A DNA stretch of 8,466 nucleotides from Spirochaetia bacterium (lineage in GTDB: Bacteria > Patescibacteriota > Minisyncoccia > UBA6257 > UBA9933). The notes under the pieces are model-generated. The model was not told where the DNA came from. It did not search any database and was given only the letters and a program-made list of their open reading frames with translations. The stretch spans positions 1-8,466 of the forward strand of contig QYPD01000003.1 in the NCBI GenBank assembly GCA_007279775.1, in the 5' to 3' direction. Below, piece after piece: positions 1-5,675 of the stretch (positions are counted from its first letter, which is position 1; each line of letters starts with the position of its first letter). The position numbers and the translations under genes were made by a program.

Positions 1-1
1 A

Positions 2-3000
2 TATAAAACAATGGACGTTGATTACATGGAATCGGTTTTGCGAGTTTTTAAAGATTTGTACGATAAAAACTTGATTTATAAAGGTTATAAGCCGATGCAT
101 ATTTGTCCTCGATGCGAAACAACACTTTCAAATTTTGAAGTTACGCAAAATTATAAAGATATTGAGGATTCATCGGTGACTGTTGAATTTGGATTAGAAG
201 GTGAGAAAAATACTTATGTGCTCGCTTGGACAACTACACCATGGACATTGCCTGGTAATGTGGCGCTCGCGATAAATCCAAATGTTAAATATGTAAAAGT
301 AGAAGGTCAAATTCCCGGTAATGCATATATCCTTGCCCAATCTCGCGTAGAATCTGTTTTTGGCAAAGAACATAAAATTGTCCGAACTGTAAATACTCGC
401 GATCTTATCGGTAAAAAATACGAGCCGCTTTTCAATTATTACTCCAAAAACAAAAAACTTGAGAATCACGACAATGGCTGGAAAATTTACGCCGGAGATT
501 TTGTCTCGACTGATGAAGGCACCGGAATCGTGCATATCGCACCCGCTTTCGGCGCGGATGATATGACTTTGGGCAAAAAACATAAAATGCCTTTTGTGCA
601 GCACATTTCAATGGATGGTAGATTCAAGCCTGAAGTAAAAGATTTTGCCGGATTGCCAACAAAGCCCAAGGGCGATCATCAATCATCCGACAGAAAAATT
701 ATCGAGCTTTTGGAAAAACATGACAAACTTTTTAAATCCGAAAAAATTACCCATTCGTATCCTCATTGTTGGCGGTGTGAAACTCCGCTTTTAAATTACG
801 CGGCGTCTTCGTGGTTCGTTAATGTGACGGCGATTAAAAACGCGCTTATTAAAAACAACCAAAAAATCAGTTGGTTGCCGGCGCACGTGAAAGACGGACG
901 TTTCGGCCAGTGGCTGAAAGATGCGCGGGATTGGGCGATTTCCAGAAGCCGTTTTTGGGGTTCGCCGATTCCGGTTTGGGAATGCAAAAAATGCGGAAAA
1001 TTAAAAATTATCGGCTCGGTTGAAGAAATAAAGAAAAATTCGGAAACTTCCGGTAATAAATATTTTGTTATGCGGCATGGACAAGCCGAGAGCAATCTAC
1101 TTGGCGTTGAAAGCTCCGATTACAAAAATAACCATCATTTAACAGACAAGGGGAAAAAAGAAGCTGCAGCGTCGTTTAAAAAGCTTAAAAACATTGATAT
1201 GATTTTTTCTTCGGATTTTGTCCGGACAAGAGAAACCGCGGAAATAGCGGTAAAACAATTGGGAATAAGAAAGATATTTTACGATAAAAGATTAAGGGAG
1301 GTTGATGCCGGCATTTTAAATAATAGGCCGACAAGGGAATACGGAAAATATTTTTCTTCTAATGAAGAAAAATTTATCAAACCGGCTCCGAAGGGCGAAA
1401 ATTTGACCGATTTGAAAAACAGGATGTCGGAATTTATTTATGATATTGAAGAAAAATATTCGGGCAAAAATATTTTGATTATTAGCCATGAATATCCGAT
1501 TTGGCTTTTGTTTGCCGGAGCTGAAGGGGCGAATGCCAAAAAAACGATTGAAATGAAAGGCAAAAAAGAAGATTTTATAAAAACCGGAGAAATAAAAAAC
1601 CTAAAATTCATTTCGTTGCCGCACAATCAAAATTTTGAACTTGATTTGCACAGGCCGTACATCGATAAGGTAGAATTTTCTTGCGGTTGCGGCGGCAAAA
1701 TGAAAAGAATTGAAGACGTTTTTGATTGTTGGTTTGAATCCGGTTCAATGCCGTACGGCCAATCGCATTATCCATTTTCAACGCCGAAGAAAAATTTTTC
1801 TCCGGTGCCAGCGGAATTTATCGCCGAAGGAATGGACCAAACGCGTGGTTGGTTTTACACACTGCTTGTTCTTTCAACGGCTTTATTTAATAAACCGGCG
1901 TATAAAAATGTTGTTATTAACGGGATTGTATTGGCGGAAAATGGCCAAAAAATGAGCAAGCGCCTGAAAAATTATCCCGACCCGATGGAACTTGTTTCAA
2001 AATACGGCGCGGACAGCTTGAGACTTTATTTGCTTTCTTCACCGGTGGTGGCGGGCGAGAATTTGAATTTTTCCGAAAGAGGTGTTGATGAAATTTATAA
2101 AAAAATGATTTTACGGTTGTGGAATACTTACAAGTTTTATGAACTTTACGCGGATAGTTCAAAAATACAAGATACAAAATACAAAATACAAAATACTAAT
2201 GTTTTAGACGTTTGGATTATTGCCCGGTTGGAACAATTAAAACAAGAAGTTTCAAATTCGCTTGAAAAATACGAGCTTGATAAAGCGGTCAGGCCACTCG
2301 GTAATTTTATTGATGATTTTTCAACCTGGTATATTCGGCGTTCGCGCGAAAGGTTTAAATCGGAAAGCAACGATAAACTCGCCGCGATAGAAACAACGAA
2401 ATACGTTTTGTTGGAGTTCTCAAAAATTCTTGCGCCGTTTGCGCCTTTTACGGCGGAAGCGGTTTATAAAAATCTCAAATCCCTGCCTTGCCGGCAGGCA
2501 GGTCAAATCTCAAATTTCAAATTTTGCGAATCGGTTCATTTGGAAAAGTGGCCGAGTTTTGACAAAAAATTGATAGATAAAAAATTACTGGATTCGATGG
2601 TGGAAATTAGAAGAGTCGTTTCTCTTGCTTTGGAATTAAGAACCAAGGCAGGAATTAAAGTAAGGCAGCCACTCGCTGTGCTCAAAATCAAAAATCAAAA
2701 ATCAAAAATCAAAAATAATAACGAATTACTACAGATTCTTGCGGATGAAATAAATGTTAAAAAAGTCATTTTTGACTCTAAGATAAAGCAGGAAATCGAA
2801 TTAGATGTGAAAATCACGCCGGAGTTGAAAGCGGAGGGGTTATTGAGGGAAGCGGCAAGAGCAATACAAGATTTAAGAAAAGAAGCAGGTTTTTCGCCTA
2901 AAGACAGGATTGATGTGTGGATGGAAGTTCCTGCGGAAATCCGTTCGGCGATAGAAAAAAACATAGGCGAATTCAAAGAAAAAATCTGCGCTCAAAACGT

Positions 3001-3088
3001 TAATTTTGGCCGGACCGATAAGTTTGACGCGGAGACTGAAACTAAAATGGATAATTCGCAAATTTGGGCGGGAATTAAAAAGATTTAA
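2..3088 (+). CDS. ileS: Isoleucyl-tRNA synthetase, 5'-truncated, with an internal histidine-phosphatase domain
   Basis: Class I aminoacyl-tRNA synthetase that charges tRNA-Ile with isoleucine in the cytoplasm. The frame is open to the window edge and reads Y-K-T before the Met at nt 11, matching the internal family stretch NAYKTMD. That Met is therefore internal, and about 140-150 residues with the HIGH motif lie upstream. Residues below are numbered from nt 11. The CP1 editing domain runs about 60-250 (WTTTPWTLPGN at 73, GTGIVHIAPAFGADD ending at 184) and is flanked by zinc pairs C32/C35 and C253/C256. A second ribbon has C325/C328 and C558/C560, and a phosphatase domain (about 345-541) sits between these pairs. 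DLHRP follows at 545, DCWFESGSMPYGQ after it, and KMSKR at 647-651. The anticodon-binding domain starts near LDVWIIARL. A C-terminal region common to long IleRS forms follows. Three 7-nt repeat arrays and a palindrome add linker residues in the last third. Assignment is very secure; the true start is outside the window. Confidence 0.97.
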   Translation, partial: YKTMDVDYMESVLRVFKDLYDKNLIYKGYKPMHICPRCETTLSNFEVTQNYKDIEDSSVTVEFGLEGEKNTYVLAWTTTPWTLPGNVALAINPNVKYVKVEGQIPGNAYILAQSRVESVFGKEHKIVRTVNTRDLIGKKYEPLFNYYSKNKKLENHDNGWKIYAGDFVSTDEGTGIVHIAPAFGADDMTLGKKHKMPFVQHISMDGRFKPEVKDFAGLPTKPKGDHQSSDRKIIELLEKHDKLFKSEKITHSYPHCWRCETPLLNYAASSWFVNVTAIKNALIKNNQKISWLPAHVKDGRFGQWLKDARDWAISRSRFWGSPIPVWECKKCGKLKIIGSVEEIKKNSETSGNKYFVMRHGQAESNLLGVESSDYKNNHHLTDKGKKEAAASFKKLKNIDMIFSSDFVRTRETAEIAVKQLGIRKIFYDKRLREVDAGILNNRPTREYGKYFSSNEEKFIKPAPKGENLTDLKNRMSEFIYDIEEKYSGKNILIISHEYPIWLLFAGAEGANAKKTIEMKGKKEDFIKTGEIKNLKFISLPHNQNFELDLHRPYIDKVEFSCGCGGKMKRIEDVFDCWFESGSMPYGQSHYPFSTPKKNFSPVPAEFIAEGMDQTRGWFYTLLVLSTALFNKPAYKNVVINGIVLAENGQKMSKRLKNYPDPMELVSKYGADSLRLYLLSSPVVAGENLNFSERGVDEIYKKMILRLWNTYKFYELYADSSKIQDTKYKIQNTNVLDVWIIARLEQLKQEVSNSLEKYELDKAVRPLGNFIDDFSTWYIRRSRERFKSESNDKLAAIETTKYVLLEFSKILAPFAPFTAEAVYKNLKSLPCRQAGQISNFKFCESVHLEKWPSFDKKLIDKKLLDSMVEIRRVVSLALELRTKAGIKVRQPLAVLKIKNQKSKIKNNNELLQILADEINVKKVIFDSKIKQEIELDVKITPELKAEGLLREAARAIQDLRKEAGFSPKDRIDVWMEVPAEIRSAIEKNIGEFKEKICAQNVNFGRTDKFDAETETKMDNSQIWAGIKKI
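1043..1633 (+). other. Histidine-phosphatase (PGM-like) domain inserted in IleRS
   Basis: About 195 residues of the IleRS reading frame match the histidine phosphatase superfamily and not any IleRS domain. Visible motifs (numbered from nt 11): FVMRHGQAESN with the RHG signature R355-H356-G357, where H356 would be the phospho-accepting His; SSDFVRTRETAEIA with R405; REVDAG at 429-434, the usual acidic site E-x-D-x-G; and IISHEYPIW with the second catalytic His at 493. All core catalytic residues are therefore present and the domain is probably active. It begins just after IGSVEEI and ends just before DLHRPYID, two segments that are nearly adjacent in ordinary IleRS. There is no stop or frameshift at either edge, so it is a true in-frame insertion. 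The substrate cannot be told from sequence. The boundaries are good to about 10 residues. Confidence 0.9.
2163..2197 (+). repeat. Heptamer array A in ileS (unit AAATACA, five copies)
   Basis: Five consecutive 7-nt units: AAATACA in copies 1, 3 and 4, AGATACA in copy 2 and AAATACT in copy 5. It encodes SKIQDTKYKIQNTN, at the junction between the catalytic core (ending NTYKFYELYAD) and the anticodon-binding domain (starting LDVWIIARL), a stretch of variable length in IleRS. The period of 7 is not a multiple of 3, so the repeat is a DNA property and the peptide only repeats every 7 residues. Confidence 0.85.
2470..2525 (+). repeat. Heptamer array B in ileS (unit AAATCTC), split by a palindrome
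   Basis: Copies of AAATCTC flank a 21-nt palindrome at 2482-2502. With the palindrome removed, the rest reads as AAATCTC three times, then AAATTTC and AAATTTT: five units, 35 nt. As it stands, an 11-nt direct repeat AAATCTCAAAT lies on each side (2470-2480 and 2505-2515). The tract encodes the loop between EAVYKNL and ESVHLEKWP, which in ordinary IleRS joins directly. Confidence 0.85.
2482..2502 (+). repeat. 21-nt GC-rich palindrome inserted in array B
   Basis: The left arm CCTGCC-T-TGCC pairs with the right arm GGCA-GGCAGG, with a single unpaired T and no loop (centre GCCGGC). It is the most GC-rich short stretch of the gene. It is translated as part of SLPCRQAGQ. None of its six reading frames contains a stop codon, and its length is exactly seven codons. 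It is not a terminator: there is no T-tract after it and it lies inside an essential reading frame. By analogy with Rickettsia palindromic elements, which also sit in-frame in genes, it may be a small dispersed element. Only one copy is visible here. Confidence 0.85.
2685..2719 (+). repeat. Heptamer array C in ileS (unit AAATCAA, five copies)
   Basis: Four perfect AAATCAA units followed by AAATAAT. It encodes KIKNQKSKIKNNN, between KVRQPLAVL and ELLQILADEINVKKV in the C-terminal region, where family members normally have only a few residues. It is the most regular array in the window, with no mismatch in four units. Confidence 0.87.
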
Positions 3089-3091
3089 ATT

Positions 3092-3844
3092 ATGCCCGAG
3101 ACTTCAATCATAATAAGGACTAGGAATGAAGAAAAGTGGATAGGAATTGTTTTGGAAAAAATCTTTAATCAAACATATAAAAATTTTGAAGTTATTTTGG
3201 TTGATTCCGGCTCAAATGATAAAACTTTAGAAATCGCGAAAAAATTTCCAACAAAAATTTTGGAAATACCATTTAAAGACTTTTCTTTCCCTTATGCTCT
3301 TAATTTTGGCATTAAAAATTCATCGGCCGCTAAATATGTTGTTATAATAAGCGCCCATTCGGCGCCTATTTCTGATACATGGCTTGAGGACGGATTAAAT
3401 AATTTCAAAAAATACGATAAGATAATGGGCGTGTACGGATTTTTGAAAGCCTTGCCCGATTCAAGTATTTGGGACAAAATTTTTATGAATTGGCGAGGCG
3501 CAATTAGGCGTTTGATAAACAGAGGTAATAGCGTCAGAATATTAATAAATTCGGCCAAGCTCGGCGTTATGGGTTTTACGAACGCGATTATTTTGAAAGA
3601 ACTTTGGGATAAAAGAAATTTTAACGAGAATTATGGAGCTGGTGGCGAAGACGGAGAATGGGCAAGTTTTTGGTTCGGCCGCGGCTACGAGGCGATAAAG
3701 GATGAAAAATTTACGGTGCTTCATTCGCACAATTTAAATTTAATTGGATGGCTAAGACAAATTAGATATTGGAAATCTACCGGTATCCCCAAGCAGTTCA
3801 ATCACAAAAATTTCTCTTTTAGAAAATCTAAAATGTTTGAATAA
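3092..3844 (+). CDS. Family 2 glycosyltransferase
   Basis: A 250-residue GT-A-fold glycosyltransferase, probably moving a sugar from a nucleotide-sugar onto a cell-surface glycan or lipid-linked acceptor. The N-terminal nucleotide-binding part shows SIIIRTRNEE (5-14) and VDSGSNDKT (37-45), typical of GT2. Where many members carry a D-x-D metal site, this one has ISAHSAP (86-92), a form seen in rhamnosyltransferase-like GT2 proteins. GGEDGEWA (184-191) fits the acidic motif that holds the catalytic base. There is no signal peptide or clear membrane helix, so it is likely cytoplasmic or membrane-associated. It starts 3 nt after the ileS stop, with no recognisable Shine-Dalgarno, and ends 6 nt before the glycerate kinase, so co-transcription is likely. 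Donor and acceptor cannot be read from the sequence. No repeat arrays occur in this gene. Confidence 0.88.
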   Translation: MPETSIIIRTRNEEKWIGIVLEKIFNQTYKNFEVILVDSGSNDKTLEIAKKFPTKILEIPFKDFSFPYALNFGIKNSSAAKYVVIISAHSAPISDTWLEDGLNNFKKYDKIMGVYGFLKALPDSSIWDKIFMNWRGAIRRLINRGNSVRILINSAKLGVMGFTNAIILKELWDKRNFNENYGAGGEDGEWASFWFGRGYEAIKDEKFTVLHSHNLNLIGWLRQIRYWKSTGIPKQFNHKNFSFRKSKMFE

Positions 3845-3850
3845 ATCAAT

Positions 3851-5158
3851 ATGATAATCACTAATTTTAAAAATTTGGCAAAAAGTCCGCTTCGCAAAAA
3901 AGCACTTCAAATTGTTGAAGCGGGATATGAAGCGATAAATATAGAAGAAGCGGTTAAAAATAAAATAGAAATAAATAAAAATAAACTTTTAATTTCCAAT
4001 TTTACAATTGATTTAAATAAATACCGGAAAATTTTTATCATTGGGATTGGCAAAGGTTCGGCTTTGGCAAGCGCAACTTTGGCAAAAATTTTGGGTAAAA
4101 AATTAGATAGATGTATCGCCTTGGATATTAGTAAGCCGCCCCTAAATTCTAAATTCTTAATTCTTAATTCTGAATTCTTAGTGGGTACGCATCCGTTTCC
4201 ATCAATTCAAAACATTAAAGCCACGAAAAAAATAATTGAAATGGTGGAAAAAGCCGGGAAAGACGACTTGATAATTTCTTTTATTTGCGGGGGAGGTTCG
4301 GCTTTACTTTGCGGTTCGGAAAAAGAATTAAAAGCTTCACGTGAAATTTTCAGCAAATTAACTAACGCCGGAGCCAATATAATTGAACTTAACACAATAA
4401 GAAAGCATTTATCGGAAGTAAAAGGCGGCGGCTTGACGAAGATCGCTTACCCGGCAACAATGATTTCACTTGTTGTTTCCGATGTTTTTAAAAACGATTT
4501 ATCTATGGTTGCTTCCGGTCCGACAATCTATGACAAAACGACAAAAAAAGATGCGGAAAAGATTTTAAGTAAATTTAATACGAAATACAAAATACTAAAT
4601 ATTAAATACCAGCTAAACGAGACGCCGAAGGACAAAAAATATTTCAAAAAAGTTAAAAATATTTTATTTATTTCCAATTGCGAGCCGATTACAGCAATGG
4701 CGAAAAAAGCTAAAAAATTGGGATTTTCGCCTAAAATTTACTCTTACAATTTGAAAGGAGAAGCGAGAAACATTTTGCTTCCATTAATTGAAGCTGGGAA
4801 AAGCGGAGCGGCGGTGATTTCTGGAGGGGAAACGACTATCGTTTTGGGCGAAAACCCAGGAAAAGGAGGAAGAAATATGGAGGCTGTATTGGGGTCAATT
4901 ACTAATCCCCGATGCCCAATTCCAAATAATTTGATAACAATTTCTTTTGCCAGCGACGGCAAGGATAACACCGAAGCCGCGGGAGCCATTGGCGATATTT
5001 TGACTATAAATAAGGCTGAAAAATTAAAATTGGACTTTGAAAAATATCTCAAAATACATAACACTTTTAATTTTTTCAAAAAAACCGGCGATTTGATTTT
5101 CGCGGACAAGAAAACTTTTAATGTCTCGGATTTAATGCTGGTTCTTAAAGAAAAATGA
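3851..5158 (+). CDS. Glycerate 2-kinase (DUF4147/MOFRL family)
   Basis: This 435-residue enzyme is of the GckA/TtuD type and phosphorylates D-glycerate to 2-phosphoglycerate with ATP. The N-terminal DUF4147-like region (about 10-245) holds IIGIGKGSALASATLA, where K68 fits the conserved lysine near the active site, then GTHPFPS, SFICGGGSALLCGS and SEVKGGGLTKIAYPA, followed by SLVVSDVFKNDLSMVASGPT. The C-terminal MOFRL region (about 320-430) holds GENPGKGGRNMEA (333-345; R341 matches a conserved arginine), FASDGKDNTEAAGAIGD (S368-D369-G370) and a degenerate TGDLIFADKKTFNVSDL ending. Length is near the family norm. Two heptamer arrays (D, E) lengthen loops at about residues 98-110 and 242-254. 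It overlaps the Nudix gene by ATGA (5155-5158), which suggests translational coupling. The gene-symbol choice between gckA and ttuD is uncertain, so none is given. Confidence 0.92.
   Translation: MIITNFKNLAKSPLRKKALQIVEAGYEAINIEEAVKNKIEINKNKLLISNFTIDLNKYRKIFIIGIGKGSALASATLAKILGKKLDRCIALDISKPPLNSKFLILNSEFLVGTHPFPSIQNIKATKKIIEMVEKAGKDDLIISFICGGGSALLCGSEKELKASREIFSKLTNAGANIIELNTIRKHLSEVKGGGLTKIAYPATMISLVVSDVFKNDLSMVASGPTIYDKTTKKDAEKILSKFNTKYKILNIKYQLNETPKDKKYFKKVKNILFISNCEPITAMAKKAKKLGFSPKIYSYNLKGEARNILLPLIEAGKSGAAVISGGETTIVLGENPGKGGRNMEAVLGSITNPRCPIPNNLITISFASDGKDNTEAAGAIGDILTINKAEKLKLDFEKYLKIHNTFNFFKKTGDLIFADKKTFNVSDLMLVLKEK
4144..4178 (+). repeat. Heptamer array D in glycerate kinase (unit WAATTCT, five copies)
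   Basis: The units are AAATTCT twice, TAATTCT twice and GAATTCT once. It encodes LNSKFLILNSEFL, just before VGTHPFPS, a loop of variable length in the family. A T as first base makes TAA. It is present in copies 3 and 4, where TAA is out of frame, and absent in copies 2 and 5 (A and G), where it would be an in-frame stop. Confidence 0.85.
4576..4610 (+). repeat. Heptamer array E in glycerate kinase (unit AAATACN, five copies)
   Basis: The units are TAATACG, AAATACA, AAATACT, AAATATT and AAATACC. The core is the same as array A in ileS, but more degenerate. It encodes NTKYKILNIKYQ, ahead of LNETPKDKKYF, in the variable segment between the two halves of the enzyme. Confidence 0.75.
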
Positions 5159-5643
5159 AATTATTAAAAACTATAAAATTTGATGAAGTGAATCCGGAAG
5201 AATTAGAAAAATATGAATTTCGGCAGACGGCGAGAGCGATCGTTTTCGATAAAGAGGGCAAGATTGCCCTACTTTTTGTTTCTAAAAAGGGCTATCACAA
5301 GTTGCCTGGAGGAGGGATTGAAAAAGGCGAAAGCATAGAAGATGCGTTAAAAAGGGAATGTCTTGAGGAAATTGGATGTGAAATAAAAATAACGGGTGAA
5401 ATCGGAACGATAATCGAACATCGGAAAGCATTTAAAATAAACCAAGAATCATTTTGTTATTTGGCCAAAGTTGTCGGAGAAAAAGGCGAACCGGCGTTTA
5501 TGGATGATGAAATAGAAGAAGGATTTTTAGCTCTGTGGGTAAGCCTCGACGAGGCGATAAAAATTTTGGAAACGGATAAGTCGGATGATTATCAAGGTAA
5601 ATTTATCAAAATAAGAGATTTAGCGTTTTTAAGAGAAATATAG
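5155..5643 (+). CDS. Nudix hydrolase
   Basis: A 162-residue single-domain Nudix protein. The Nudix box G-x5-E-x7-REUxEExGU is complete from G53 to C75: G53, E59, R67-E68, E71-E72 and G74, with the two hydrophobic U positions both filled by cysteine (C69, C75). The metal-binding glutamates are all present, so hydrolysis of a nucleoside-diphosphate-linked substrate is expected, though the substrate is unknown. A beta-rich N-terminal half (QTARAIVFDKEGKIALLFVSK) leads into PGGGIEKGE. The C-terminus (EEGFLALWVSLDEAIKIL) is typical of MutT/ADP-ribose-pyrophosphatase-like members. The start overlaps the glycerate kinase stop as ATGA, with only a weak AAAG upstream. A housekeeping or sugar-nucleotide role is possible given the neighbouring glycosyltransferase, but this is inference. 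Confidence 0.93.
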   Translation: MKLLKTIKFDEVNPEELEKYEFRQTARAIVFDKEGKIALLFVSKKGYHKLPGGGIEKGESIEDALKRECLEEIGCEIKITGEIGTIIEHRKAFKINQESFCYLAKVVGEKGEPAFMDDEIEEGFLALWVSLDEAIKILETDKSDDYQGKFIKIRDLAFLREI

Positions 5644-5675
5644 AGATTTATGGGATTTTATAGTAGAATTAGTCT
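5644..5675 (+). promoter_or_regulatory. Possible promoter for the PEP synthase gene (leaderless)
   Basis: This 32-nt gap is the only intergenic space of any size in the window. It contains TATAGT (5659-5664) running into TAGAAT (5664-5669), either of which could be a -10 hexamer. The second would place the transcript start at about the ATG itself, giving a leaderless mRNA, and no Shine-Dalgarno precedes this ATG. There is no convincing -35 at the right spacing, so the call is weak. Simple AT-richness could explain it, and read-through from the Nudix gene is equally possible. Confidence 0.25.

Noticed and set aside
194..604. Antisense reading frames opposite ileS and the other genes
   Set aside because: They lack recognisable domains, and the conserved + strand proteins fully account for the sequence; they are chance frames.
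1040..1640. Gene fusion caused by frameshift or chimeric assembly
   Set aside because: The frame is continuous, both IleRS halves are complete on each side, and the insertion falls exactly in a loop; a chimera would be unlikely to do this. Read support could not be checked.
2482..2502. Intrinsic terminator hairpin
   Set aside because: No U-tract follows the stem, and the hairpin is inside the ileS coding sequence with about 580 nt of gene still to come.
2163..2719. CRISPR array or direct-repeat locus
   Set aside because: Units are 7 nt with no spacers and lie within an open conserved protein; nothing resembles 25-40 nt repeats with unique spacers.
3351..3370. Inactive glycosyltransferase because the D-x-D motif is missing
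   Set aside because: SAH-type replacements at this place are usual in some GT2 subfamilies, and the GGED acidic motif is present, so loss of activity is not supported.
3953..4003. A-rich tract in the glycerate kinase as a further array
   Set aside because: It is rich in AAA/AAT/ATA codons (KNKIEINKNK), but no unit repeats at a fixed period, so base composition is enough.
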